Source: Guptibacillus hwajinpoensis
GTDB lineage: Bacteria > Bacillota > Bacilli > Bacillales > Guptibacillaceae
Length of the DNA: 64,000 nt
Assembly: GCF_020171785.1 (NCBI RefSeq)
Contig: NZ_JAIVAE010000007.1
Location: 233,347-297,346, forward strand
Direction: 5' to 3'
Both the position numbers and the translations under genes were made by a program. The notes beneath the pieces are model-generated. The model saw nothing but the letters and a program-made list of their open reading frames with translations, was not told the DNA's origin and did not search any database. Below, one piece after another: positions 15,116 through 23,106 of this stretch. How positions within the stretch are numbered: position 1 is the first letter of the stretch; each line of letters starts with the position of its first letter.

Positions 15116-17140
15116 ATGAATCGACATGTAGGAAAGCGTTTAGTAAAGTATGCACTTGGATTTAAGAAGAATATTTTAATTGCACTTCTACTTTTAACAG
15201 TTGCCGTAACAGCGGAACTATCTGGCCCTTTCATTGCTAAACGGATGATCGACGTTCATATTCTTGGAATTGAGTATCCATGGTATGAATCAGATCAGGG
15301 GGAAGACGCTGTTCAATATGATGGTGGATGGTATAAGCGAAGCGATCATTTTGAAAATAATGAAGCAAAAGGAGAAGAGGCAAGAATTCTTCAAATCGGG
15401 CGTGATTATTACTTCATTGACGAACCGATCGCTTTCGACGGTGAAAGATCAATGAACGAAAATACGCTCACGATCGAAAAGGATGGGCAACGACAGTCCT
15501 ACGGAGCATCAGAAATAAGCAACGAAGAACTGCTCGCGTTTTATCAACCTCAGATTGAACCGATGATCTGGCTCATTGCATTATACTTCGGACTTCTCGT
15601 CTTCGCTTCATTTTTTGAGTATGGGCAGGGACTTCTTTTGCAAACTTCAGCTAACAGAATCATTCAAAAGATGAGAACAGATGTCTATGCGCAAATTCAG
15701 CGATTGCACATCAACTACTTCGATAATTTGCCAGCTGGAAAAGTAGTGGCAAGAATTACAAATGATACAGAGGCGATACGTGAGCTTTATGTAACCGTAC
15801 TCGCAACTTTTTTCACAAGCATCTTTTATATGACAGGGATCTTTGTTGCCTTGTTCTTATTGGATGTAAAGCTTGCATTTATTACATTAACCATTGTTCC
15901 CCTGCTGGTTGTTTGGATCATTGTTTATCGCAAATATGCTTCGAAATTTAATAAAGTGATCCGGGCAAGAGTGAGTGACATTAATGCTATGATTAACGAA
16001 TCCATTCAAGGAATGTCACTCATAAGAGCTTTTAAACGCCAGCAAATGACAGAACGAGAATTTGAAGAATTAAATGATAGCCACTTTACGTATCAAAACA
16101 AGCTTTTACATTTAAATTCTTTAATGTCTCATAACTTGGTTAACATCTTAAGGAATATCTCATTTGTAGCATTGATTTGGTATTTCGGAGGAGCTTCTCT
16201 TACATCAAGCGCCGTGATAAGTCTTGGGGTTCTCTATGCTTTCGTCGATTATTTAAATCGATTGTTTCAACCCGTTACAAACATGGTCAACCAACTTGCC
16301 AATCTAGAGCAGGCATTGGTTGCTGCAGACCGCGTTTTTGAGCTTCTTGATGAAGAAGGAGAAGATGTAGCGGATGGAATTTTCCCGCGATATGATGGGA
16401 ATGTTTCTTTCGATCATGTTTCCTTTGCTTATAAAGAAGATGAATATGTGTTAAAGAATCTTTCTTTTGAAGCGAAAAAAGGTCAAACCATTGCGCTCGT
16501 TGGACACACGGGCTCAGGAAAAAGCTCCATTATGAATTTGTTATTTCGATTTTATGATAATCAAAAAGGAACAATATCCATTGATGGGAAAAACATTCAG
16601 GATATTAAAAAGCAAGAACTGAGACAGCATATGGCCATAGTGCTTCAGGATCCATTTCTATTCACAGGCACGATTGCATCAAATGTTAGTCTTGACGACC
16701 CCTCTATTTCAAGAGAAAAAGTAGAAAAAGCTTTAAACGATGTTGGAGCAGATCAGCTGCTCCGTTCGCTTCCAAACGGTTATGATGAGCCAGTTATAGA
16801 AAAAGGAAGCACGCTTTCTTCCGGGCAAAGACAGCTTATCTCATTTGCAAGAGCGTTAGCGTTTGATCCTGCTGTCCTTATACTTGATGAAGCGACTTCA
16901 AATGTTGATACTGAGACGGAAATGATTATTCAAAACGCTCTCGATATTTTGAAAAAGGGGCGTACCACATTTATCATTGCCCACAGACTTTCAACGATAA
17001 GAGAGGCAGATCAAATTCTCGTTCTTCATCAGGGAGAAATTGTTGAGCGAGGCGATCATGATCAATTGATGCAGAAAAAAGGAAGGTACTTTCAAATGTA
17101 TCAGCTTCAACAAGGGAAAAAGATTGAGCAAGCCGTGTAG
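15116..17140 (+). CDS. bmrD: Heterodimeric multidrug ABC exporter half, BmrD-like
   Basis: A 674-residue half-transporter, the same length as B. subtilis BmrD (YheH). Between membrane helices 1 and 2 there is a polar insertion of about 90 residues (from HILGIEYPWYESDQG to SNEELLAFYQPQ), the extracytoplasmic domain characteristic of BmrD. The ATPase domain has Walker A GHTGSGKSS (about 463-471), signature LSSGQRQ (about 566) and a normal Walker B-Glu LILDEATSNVD, so this subunit carries the hydrolytic site. The ATG follows the bmrC stop directly, and AAGGAGGTG lies inside the bmrC end. The pair is predicted to export hydrophobic drugs, including ribosome inhibitors. Confidence 0.9.
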   Translation: MNRHVGKRLVKYALGFKKNILIALLLLTVAVTAELSGPFIAKRMIDVHILGIEYPWYESDQGEDAVQYDGGWYKRSDHFENNEAKGEEARILQIGRDYYFIDEPIAFDGERSMNENTLTIEKDGQRQSYGASEISNEELLAFYQPQIEPMIWLIALYFGLLVFASFFEYGQGLLLQTSANRIIQKMRTDVYAQIQRLHINYFDNLPAGKVVARITNDTEAIRELYVTVLATFFTSIFYMTGIFVALFLLDVKLAFITLTIVPLLVVWIIVYRKYASKFNKVIRARVSDINAMINESIQGMSLIRAFKRQQMTEREFEELNDSHFTYQNKLLHLNSLMSHNLVNILRNISFVALIWYFGGASLTSSAVISLGVLYAFVDYLNRLFQPVTNMVNQLANLEQALVAADRVFELLDEEGEDVADGIFPRYDGNVSFDHVSFAYKEDEYVLKNLSFEAKKGQTIALVGHTGSGKSSIMNLLFRFYDNQKGTISIDGKNIQDIKKQELRQHMAIVLQDPFLFTGTIASNVSLDDPSISREKVEKALNDVGADQLLRSLPNGYDEPVIEKGSTLSSGQRQLISFARALAFDPAVLILDEATSNVDTETEMIIQNALDILKKGRTTFIIAHRLSTIREADQILVLHQGEIVERGDHDQLMQKKGRYFQMYQLQQGKKIEQAV

Positions 17141-17149
17141 AAGTAAGAT

Positions 17150-17180
17150 AAAAGCCGTAGCTTCTTCAGCTACGGCTTTT
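17150..17180. terminator. Bidirectional terminator between bmrD and the DUF3231 gene
   Basis: Arms AAAAGCCGTAGC and GCTACGGCTTTT around a 7-nt loop; A-run and T-run flank it, and it overlaps the end of the convergent gene. Confidence 0.88.
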
Positions 17181-17724
17181 GAGTTGGAGCGCCAGGTGGA
17201 AGATAAGGTGGCGGAGATTTTAGCCATCCTCTCTTTTCCATTAACGTTTTAAAATCCGCAGCAAACAGTAGGATGTGGGTTTGAAACTCAAGAAACATTA
17301 ACCCAACATCGGTTCGAATGGACTGAGAAACGGTCGTTGCACAGAGGACATTCACTGAGGCAAGCTTCAGTGAAATCCCGTTAGCAATTTCATCGTCCGT
17401 TAGCTTTACCCCCATAGGGATCGTTTCTGAGGATGAATCAGGCTTTGCTTGTGATGTTGGTGGGAGAGGAACGCCTTCTTTTATTAAAAATTGTTTTAAT
17501 TTATTTTGGTCTTTAACAGATGCATCAAAAATCTCCTGTGTTTTTTTCTTGAGTTGTTCATCATCGGTTGTATTTAATGCCATTCGATAAAAAACTTGAG
17601 CTTCTTTAAAGATCGCAAAAGCTGTCCAACAGTTCATCACTTCACCGACATGTAACGGGGATTTAGGCTCACCATCAGTGTGAGATTGGAGAATGCCAAG
17701 CATTGATTTTAAAATTGTTTTCAT
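17170..17724 (-). CDS. DUF3231-family protein
   Basis: A 184-residue, mostly helical soluble protein. It resembles one half of the DUF3231 (PF11553) proteins of Bacillaceae: a LHVGEVMNCWTAFAIFKEA helix, the LIKEGVPLPP turn, the LTDDEIANGISLKLASVN helix and the closing EKRGWLKSPPPYLPPGAP. Usual DUF3231 members carry two such four-helix repeats; this one has a single repeat. Its function is unknown; the fold is ferritin-like by prediction only. AGGAGGTAGC precedes the ATG. It is a single-gene unit, convergent with bmrD. Confidence 0.7.
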   Translation of the reverse strand: MKTILKSMLGILQSHTDGEPKSPLHVGEVMNCWTAFAIFKEAQVFYRMALNTTDDEQLKKKTQEIFDASVKDQNKLKQFLIKEGVPLPPTSQAKPDSSSETIPMGVKLTDDEIANGISLKLASVNVLCATTVSQSIRTDVGLMFLEFQTHILLFAADFKTLMEKRGWLKSPPPYLPPGAPTQKP

Positions 17725-17811
17725 CGTTTCGCTACCTCCTCTAGCCTATGATGGTACAGAAGGTAACAAATTATGTGTGTTTGTCTAAAGAGAAGGCGTA
17801 ATGCCAGAGGG

Positions 17812-18519
17812 TTATCTGGAAGATGGACGGAAACCTGCTTCCTCTGCTTCGTTTTTCGTACAAAACATTTCTTCTGCTTTGGTCATTTCGTAGTAGGATC
17901 CCTCAGGAACATGATAAATTTTTTCGCCTTTTGAATTTATATTTCCTTTTATTTGGCACTCCTCAGAAGCGAATTTTTCTTCAGTGGGAGTTTCTGCTTC
18001 TTCGTCAAACCCTTCTTCTTGAACATAGTCTTCTATGCTCCAAATTCCTTTCCCTTCTTCTTGAGCCTGTCGCTGTGTTTTTTGAAATTGGTCAACATAT
18101 TTTACGTTAGGCTGATAAATGTATGCGACCCTTGCAAGCCCTTCTTCAAGAAGCATTTCGTTGAACATTTGATCACCGATCCAGACGTATGCTAGAAGTC
18201 GTCCGTACTTATCCCGTTCTGAAACATCGATCTCGATTCCAACTTTCTCTCCTTCAAGCCGGTCCTTCGCAAAATCTGACGCTTCAGGTCCAAATGGTTG
18301 GACAGGTTTACTAGGATGCTTCGTTTCAGGTGTATCGACAAGTAGAAGTCTGATTGTTTCTTCTCGCTCTTCAAGTGTTACTTTTAGAGTGTCCCCATCT
18401 ACCACCCGATCCACTGTTGCTGGAATTGTGTTTTCTGGAATTTCGTTATTGGAAGTGCTGAAAGAACACGCAGATAAAAAGAGTAATATAAAAAGGTAAG
18501 GCACTAGTTTATGCGTCAA
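17812..18519 (-). CDS. Secreted lipoprotein nuclease (SNase-like with C-terminal sunset-type domain)
   Basis: A 235-residue protein with a lipoprotein signal (LFILLFLSAC, cleaved before Cys18). The thermonuclease domain (about 30-150) has VDGDTLKV, the RLLLVDTPE segment with catalytic Arg and Glu, and DKYGRLLAYV with the second Arg, so it should cut DNA or RNA with calcium. After an acidic linker, the C-terminal 45 residues read CQIKGNINSKGEKIYHVP ... MFCTKNEAEEAGFRPS, a small Cys-pair domain common on extracellular nucleases (sunset/Excalibur-like). It is anchored outside the membrane, possibly scavenging nucleic acid. Confidence 0.88.
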   Translation of the reverse strand: MTHKLVPYLFILLFLSACSFSTSNNEIPENTIPATVDRVVDGDTLKVTLEEREETIRLLLVDTPETKHPSKPVQPFGPEASDFAKDRLEGEKVGIEIDVSERDKYGRLLAYVWIGDQMFNEMLLEEGLARVAYIYQPNVKYVDQFQKTQRQAQEEGKGIWSIEDYVQEEGFDEEAETPTEEKFASEECQIKGNINSKGEKIYHVPEGSYYEMTKAEEMFCTKNEAEEAGFRPSSR

Positions 18520-18593
18520 GTTAAGTTCTCCTTTCCTGGCTTTTAGGTCTTAGACATACTAATTCGTCATAATCTAAAAGGGGGGTGATCCAA

Positions 18594-18752
18594 TTGAATC
18601 ACGGATGTATTTACTGTGAGAAAGAATTGCTCTTCCCGTGGGAAAGAAGAAGGATGGTGTGCGATGAATGTCACTATGCGATTTCAGACACGTATCATGA
18701 AGATTATCGAGAAATTGGTGAACGAAAAATAGAACAGAAATCCCGTCAATAG
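18594..18752 (+). CDS. Zinc-ribbon-like miniprotein
   Basis: A 52-residue protein starting at TTG (18594), five bases after GGGGGGTGAT. Two CxxC knuckles (CIYCEKELLFPW and CDECHYAIS) spaced 20 residues apart look like a treble-clef or zinc ribbon; the rest is a charged helix (DYREIGERKIEQKSRQ). Such small Cys4 proteins are common and uncharacterised in Bacillaceae. It is a single gene, its stop codon lying inside the terminator hairpin. Confidence 0.65.
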   Translation: MNHGCIYCEKELLFPWERRRMVCDECHYAISDTYHEDYREIGERKIEQKSRQ

Positions 18753-18768
18753 TGACGGGATTCTTTTT
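18741..18768 (+). terminator. Terminator of the zinc-ribbon gene
   Basis: Arms TCCCGTCA and TGACGGGA with ATAG loop (18741-18760), then TTCTTTTT. The TAG stop is in the loop and arm. Confidence 0.88.
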
Positions 18769-18823
18769 AGGTTCTATCGTTTAAATGAGTGTCGTGATGT
18801 TGAACTGCAAGTGGGCAGACATT

Positions 18824-19199
18824 CGGGCGCTTCCGCTTTTCGTGTCCAGCTACGCGGGCCAAATCCTCCGGCTGTTTCGCCCAATCGAAGGAGACAAAAA
18901 GCGTCTCATTCGATTGGGCTCCAACTTCCTGCGGATTTAGGCAGGCCCGCTCCGCTTTTCATGTCTAGCTGCAGCGCCCAGCCTCTCGATCGCTTCACCC
19001 CATAAAATGAACACCAAGACCGTGTTCTTTTTATGGGGCTCCAGCGCTTGTCGAGGTTAAACGGGCGCTTCCGCTTTTCGTGTCTAGCTGCAGCCTCCAG
19101 ACCCTCGGTCACTTCACCTTTTCATTCGAACACAAAAAACGTGTTCAAATGAAAAGGCTCCAGTGCCTGCCGGGTCTAATCGGAGGCTTCCGCTTTTCT
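18824..19199. repeat. Three tandem modular hairpin repeats
   Basis: Three units share a constant linker of the type GCTTCCGCTTTTC-GTGTC-TAGCTGCA (18830, 18951, 19068 and again at 19187). Between linkers lie long hairpins with differing but complementary arms. Unit 1: GCGGGCC/GGCCCGC, AATCC/GGATT, GCCCAATCGAA/TTCGATTGGGC. Unit 2: GCGCCC/GGGCGC, CCTCTCGA/TCGAGG, CCCCATAAA/TTTATGGGG, GAACAC/GTGTTC. Unit 3: GCCTCC/GGAGGC, AGACCC/GGGTCT, CCTTTTCAT/ATGAAAAGG, GAACAC/GTGTTC. Paired changes preserve the fold. The last linker overlaps the menI stop codon. Any ORFs here are by-products of the palindromes. I cannot name the family. Confidence 0.85.
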
Positions 19200-19579
19200 T
19201 AATACCTTTTAACGGCTAGGGTGCAGCGGGATATGCAGATTAGTTCTTCTTGTTCGTCGACGATGTTGATTTCCCAGACCATTGTTCTTCGTCCGATGTG
19301 GATCGGCTCAGCGATCGCTCGGACAACGCCGTCTTTTTTGCTACGTAGATGATTAGCGTTGATTTCCATTCCGAATGTGGCTTCGTTTTCTGAGTTAAGG
19401 TTAAGCGTGCCACCGATGCTTGCGGCTGACTCTGCAAGTGCAACGGATGCACCTCCGTGAAGAAAGCCGAGTGGCTGATGAGTGCTCGGTCCAACTGGCA
19501 TTTCAAGAACGACTTTTTCAGGTGTTAATGTAATGGCTTTGATTCCGAGTGCCTCTAGCATTGTATTTGCGAATTCCAT
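19199..19579 (-). CDS. menI: Hotdog-fold thioesterase, DHNA-CoA hydrolase candidate (MenI/YuxO-like)
   Basis: A 126-residue PaaI-type hotdog thioesterase, the same length as B. subtilis YuxO. HQPLGFLHGGASVALAESAAS contains the HGG and the catalytic acid-bearing helix; INANHLRSKKDG and GRRTMVWEINI complete the fold. It would hydrolyse 1,4-dihydroxy-2-naphthoyl-CoA before the MenA step. menA is next upstream on the same strand and menFDHBEC is close by, which supports the role; a general acyl-CoA thioesterase is the alternative. The ATG at 19579 has GGAGG six bases upstream; an upstream ATG at 19609 lies within repeat sequence. Hairpin repeats flank the gene on both sides. Confidence 0.8.
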   Translation of the reverse strand: MEFANTMLEALGIKAITLTPEKVVLEMPVGPSTHQPLGFLHGGASVALAESAASIGGTLNLNSENEATFGMEINANHLRSKKDGVVRAIAEPIHIGRRTMVWEINIVDEQEELICISRCTLAVKRY

Positions 19580-19605
19580 CTCATTCCTCCAATTTAGCTG
19601 TCGCG

Positions 19606-19700
19606 CCAAAACCTATGATTCCTTCCTCAACAAAATGAACACCGGACAATTTTTCAGGTTCAAGATTTTGTTGAGGTTAATCGGACGCTTCCGCTTTTTT
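19606..19700. repeat. Single modular hairpin repeat upstream of menI
   Basis: Arms CCTCAACAAAAT and ATTTTGTTGAGG surround a core containing GAACAC, and the right side ends with the shared linker (GACGCTTCCGCTTTTTT). The left linker is decayed (TTAGCTGTCGCGCC). Same family as 18824-19199. Confidence 0.7.
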
Positions 19701-19798
19701 CTATGTACTTATTTACAGTATACACGAGCAATTGGCTATAAAAAGGGAAAATTAGCGGGGAAGAAGCTAGGTTTTTTTCCTTTTATGTCTAGTTCTTG

Positions 19799-19898
19799 CT
19801 ATATTTCCGCGAAATTCTCAATATTTACGCGAAAAACCAATTAATTCTGCGATCTTAAGAGATAATTCCGCGAAAATCTAATTAATTCCGCTAATTAG
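19799..19898. repeat. AT-rich degenerate tandem repeats with CCGCGAAA core
   Basis: About five copies, each about 20 bases, of a unit resembling AATTCCGCGAAAATCT lie between menI and menA (TATTTCCGCGAAATT, TATTTACGCGAAAAA, AATTCTGCGATCTTA, AATTCCGCGAAAATC, AATTCCGCTAATTAG). No gene or promoter is evident. Confidence 0.6.
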
Positions 19899-19934
19899 AT
19901 TAAAAAGAAGTGCTTCCCTCTGTAAAGCGACGTA

Positions 19935-19962
19935 AAAAAGCCAGAGACGGTATTCGTCTCTG
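19935..19962 (-). terminator. Terminator of menA
   Basis: Stem CAGAGACG / CGTCTCTG (19942-19949 and 19955-19962); on the minus strand it is followed by GGCTTTTTTACG. Confidence 0.85.
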
Positions 19963-19970
19963 ACTCTAGA

Positions 19971-20915
19971 TTAAATAAAATACGCGAGCAATAAACCAAT
20001 GGCCATGAGCAGTCCAAACTGAGTATGCATTTGAGCCGTTGCTTGCATAGCGGGCATCATTTGAGCAGCCTGCGTTTTCCCTTCAAACAAGCGAATGGCT
20101 TTGAATGCTTTAGGGATGCTTAGAATAATTAACAGCAACCAAAGTGATAAATCAATTGTAATGATGAGTGCGACCACCCAAAGGTAAGAAACGATAAACA
20201 TCCACTCTAAAAGGGCAACAGCTTTATCGTGTCCAAGAAGTATTGCGAGTGTTTTTCGTCCTTTTTCTTTGTCGCCTTCTAGGTCGCGGATATTGTTCGC
20301 CATAAGGATACCGCCAACTAGAATGGAGATCGGGATCGAAACGAGAATGCTTTCAAATGTAATAACGCCCGTTTGAATGAAAAAAGAAAGTAAGACAAGA
20401 ATGAGTCCCATAAAGACGCCAGCGGCAATTTCGCCAAATGGTGTGTAGGCAATTGGGTGTGGGCCGCCAGTATAGAAATACCCTGCAGCCATACAGATTG
20501 AACCAATGACCGCAATCCACCATGTCGTCAGGATACAGATGTAAACGCCTAACAGAATGGCAATGCCAAAGAAAATAAAAGCAAGATTCAATACTGTTCT
20601 TGCACTAACTCCATCTCTTACGATGGCGCCACCAATTCCTACGCTACCAGCGTGATCAAGACCCCTTTTGAAATCATAGTATTCATTAAACATATTTGTT
20701 GCTGATTGAATAAGGATAGAAGCGATCATCATCGCCATAAACAATCCAAAATGTAATGTATGACTTTGAAGGGCAAGCATTGTGCCCAGAAAAACCGGGA
20801 CGAAGGAAGCTGTTAATGTGTGTGGTCTTAATAGTCGCCACCACACCTGCCATGTTGGTTTTGAAGGCGTCACTTTGTTCAGCTTATCGTTGCTGTTGTT
20901 CATACGCTCTTCCAT
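19971..20915 (-). CDS. menA: 1,4-dihydroxy-2-naphthoate polyprenyltransferase
   Basis: A 314-residue UbiA-family integral membrane enzyme that prenylates 1,4-dihydroxy-2-naphthoate to demethylmenaquinone. RPHTLTASFVPVFLGT and NMFNEYYDFKRGLD (first Asp-rich motif) are near the N-terminus; NNIRDLEGDKEKGRKTLAI is the second Asp-rich motif. About eight helices follow the UbiA pattern. Start may be at 20915 or four codons later (MNNSND); both have purine-rich leaders. It lies apart from the main men operon, as in B. subtilis. Its product feeds the ba3 or other respiratory chains. Confidence 0.95.
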   Translation of the reverse strand: MEERMNNSNDKLNKVTPSKPTWQVWWRLLRPHTLTASFVPVFLGTMLALQSHTLHFGLFMAMMIASILIQSATNMFNEYYDFKRGLDHAGSVGIGGAIVRDGVSARTVLNLAFIFFGIAILLGVYICILTTWWIAVIGSICMAAGYFYTGGPHPIAYTPFGEIAAGVFMGLILVLLSFFIQTGVITFESILVSIPISILVGGILMANNIRDLEGDKEKGRKTLAILLGHDKAVALLEWMFIVSYLWVVALIITIDLSLWLLLIILSIPKAFKAIRLFEGKTQAAQMMPAMQATAQMHTQFGLLMAIGLLLAYFI

Positions 20916-21106
20916 AGAATAGTGTCTCTCCCTTAAATAATAAACTTCTTAAAAAATCCCCTTGTAACCATTATAGTTTAAAAAAATGGATAAAGGGTGT
21001 CAATCCTTTTGTCAATATCAAGAAGTCTCTGTCAATAGAAAAAAGCCGATCATCTGTTTACGTTCCAAATGTCTTTAGCCTCTATCTAAAAGAGAATGGA
21101 GAGAAA

Positions 21107-21138
21107 CAAATGCGATCACTATAAAGTGATCGCATTTG
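21107..21138 (-). terminator. Strong stem-loop after the 97-residue protein gene
   Basis: Perfect 14-bp stem (21107-21120 and 21125-21138) with ATAA loop, just past the stop codon of the minus-strand gene. The downstream T-run (TTTCTCTCC) is weak. Confidence 0.65.
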
Positions 21139-21143
21139 TGGAA

Positions 21144-21437
21144 TTAATAATAATACGGGTAAGGATATGGCCGGAAAAACGCGATGCTTCCTAAACCTAC
21201 GCCTAATAATCCGCCAAGAAAGCCGCCTGCAAAAGCGCCGAAGAAAAACATTCCTGGTCCCTCGGGATGTTGTGGTCCATCACAATTGCGATTTAAAGGG
21301 CGAATGTAGACGAACTCATCATCAACATCCTCAATATGACCTCTATGCAATTGACCGTCATGACATTTGATTTCAACACATTGTCCAATATGCTGACGAC
21401 AAACACCATGATAATAGTGTCTGGACATGTGAGACAC
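21144..21437 (-). CDS. Small protein with Sm-like barrel and glycine-rich membrane tail
   Basis: A 97-residue protein I cannot name. Residues 12-50 (VCRQHIGQCVEIKCHDGQLHR...) look like a short SH3/Sm-type barrel: two strands, the GxxxxIEDVDDEFVYIRPL turn and strand. Residues 62-88 are a glycine-zipper hydrophobic helix (FGAFAGGFLGGLLGVGLGS), and the end is RPYPYPYYY. Three Cys and many His occur near the N-terminus. The mix recalls small spore-coat or envelope proteins of Bacilli, but this is only an impression. GGGAGTGTC precedes the ATG. Confidence 0.6.
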   Translation of the reverse strand: MSHMSRHYYHGVCRQHIGQCVEIKCHDGQLHRGHIEDVDDEFVYIRPLNRNCDGPQHPEGPGMFFFGAFAGGFLGGLLGVGLGSIAFFRPYPYPYYY

Positions 21438-21604
21438 TCCCTTATCATTTAGTGTATAAACAACGGTTCACCGTTGTCTACATTTATCAGTGTATGCTCA
21501 TCAATTATTTTGCTAAGGGCATCTGCGGAGCATTAAAATGGTTTTTTTTGAGGAGATAGGGAATCTATACATAAGAAGGCGATAAAAACGGCAAAACAGC
21601 TTCG

Positions 21605-21634
21605 TTGACAGTCTTAGCTACACAGGTGTATCCT
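21605..21634 (+). promoter_or_regulatory. Promoter of the men operon
   Basis: TTGACA (21605-21610) and TATCCT (21629-21634) with an 18-nt spacer. A small hairpin (GCCGAG/CTCGGT, about 21648-21664) follows in the leader. Confidence 0.65.
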
Positions 21635-21702
21635 TTAAGTAACTGTGGCCGAGGCTAACTCGGTCTGCTTTTGCATGGACAGAAAGTTGGGGGGAGAAGA
21701 CG

Positions 21703-23106
21703 GTGTCTACATTACAACATCAAGAATTATTTAGCCTGCTTCATCAAGGTGTTAGTAAGGCAGAAAAGCGGGGAACGTCTGTACTTGTTAGTCAGGTGCT
21801 ATCAGTAGCTGCTGTCGATCCCCTCTCCTTTTATGCAGCGGGTTCGTCTACTTATAAAAATGATCGAACATTTTGGTCAGACCCAGAGAATGATACGACG
21901 ATTGTAGGACTTGGACGGATGAACCAATTTCAAGCCAATTCCGATCGGTTTCGTACAATAGAAGAAGAGTGGCAGCGTTTTCTTGAAGGTGCCATTATAG
22001 AGGGGGCACCATCTCGTCCAGGAGTCGGACCTGTGCTCCTCGGTGGTTTTTCTTTTGACCCTTCTGCTCCAGAAAGCGGTGAATGGGGTTCATTTCCTGA
22101 AGGCGGTATGGTACTTCCGGAAATTATGCTAACTTCCGCTCTTGATCAGGCATGGTTAACAATTAATGCTGTCGTGAGTGTAGAAGATGATCCAGAGAAA
22201 CTTTCCGAAGCACTTCTAAAGCAACATGCCAACCTCTTAAATAAAATAACGACTGTATATTCATCGGATGTTGAAGCTTTTTCTATAGAAGAAATAAACC
22301 CTGATCAATGGAAAGAAACAGTCAGAAGTGCAGCCGAAAATATACGAGAAGGGCAGTTGGATAAAGTTGTTCTTGCTAGAGAAATCAAGCTCAAATCTAC
22401 TCAATCTTTCTCTTCTACACGAACGCTATCAAATTTAAAAGAACAGCAGAGCGATAGCTACGTATTTGCGTTCGAGTACGGGGGGGAATGTTTTCTTGGT
22501 GCCTCACCTGAACGGTTAGTGAAAAGGGAAGGGCAACAGGTTTATTCAACGTGTCTTGCTGGCTCGATTCAGCGAGGGATATCGGAAGAACAAGATGAAG
22601 CACTTGGACAAGAACTGCTTTATGATCAAAAAAATCGAATCGAGCACGATTTAGTTGTTCAGATGATTCGAACCGCTATGGAAGAAGAGTGTGAATTTGT
22701 GCAGGTACCGTCTACGCCTGAAATTTTAAAAACGCCGCATATTCAACATTTGTTTACACCTGTTGTAGCGAGAGCTAGCAAAAGAACAAGTCTTTTACGG
22801 ATGGTTGAGCGATTACACCCTACCCCAGCACTCGGTGGATATCCTCAAGTAGAGGCGGTTAATGAGATTAAGCGTATCGAAAACTTGGATCGCGGCTGGT
22901 ATGCTGGACCTGTTGGCTGGGTTGATTACCAGGGGAATGGAGAATTTGCGGTTGCGATTCGCTCAGGTTTGTTAAATGGCGATCAAGCAACGCTCTATGC
23001 AGGGTGCGGGATTGTAGGAGATTCAGATCCCGATAGTGAATACGAAGAAACCAAAATGAAGTTTAAACCGATGTTAACGGCGCTTGGGGGTAAAAAATAT
23101 GACTGA
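21703..23106 (+). CDS. menF: Isochorismate synthase
   Basis: A 467-residue chorismate-binding enzyme that makes isochorismate, the first step of menaquinone synthesis. The C-terminal catalytic domain has LDKVVLAREIKL (catalytic Lys), FLGASPERLVKREG, STCLAGSIQRG, HPTPALGGYP (signature with the general-acid region) and YAGCGIVGDSDPDSEYEETKMKFKPML with the Mg-binding Glu residues. The start is GTG at 21703 after TTGGGGGGAG. It overlaps menD by eight bases, so translation is coupled. Confidence 0.95.
   Translation: MSTLQHQELFSLLHQGVSKAEKRGTSVLVSQVLSVAAVDPLSFYAAGSSTYKNDRTFWSDPENDTTIVGLGRMNQFQANSDRFRTIEEEWQRFLEGAIIEGAPSRPGVGPVLLGGFSFDPSAPESGEWGSFPEGGMVLPEIMLTSALDQAWLTINAVVSVEDDPEKLSEALLKQHANLLNKITTVYSSDVEAFSIEEINPDQWKETVRSAAENIREGQLDKVVLAREIKLKSTQSFSSTRTLSNLKEQQSDSYVFAFEYGGECFLGASPERLVKREGQQVYSTCLAGSIQRGISEEQDEALGQELLYDQKNRIEHDLVVQMIRTAMEEECEFVQVPSTPEILKTPHIQHLFTPVVARASKRTSLLRMVERLHPTPALGGYPQVEAVNEIKRIENLDRGWYAGPVGWVDYQGNGEFAVAIRSGLLNGDQATLYAGCGIVGDSDPDSEYEETKMKFKPMLTALGGKKYD

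Noticed and set aside
18811..19112. Open frames of 64-68 codons on both strands within the hairpin array
   Set aside because: They arise from palindromic GC-rich repeats, lack ribosome sites, and have no protein-like composition.
18824..19199. Resemblance to a CRISPR array
   Set aside because: Linkers are only three to four, inserts are palindromes of about 90 bases, and no cas genes are present.
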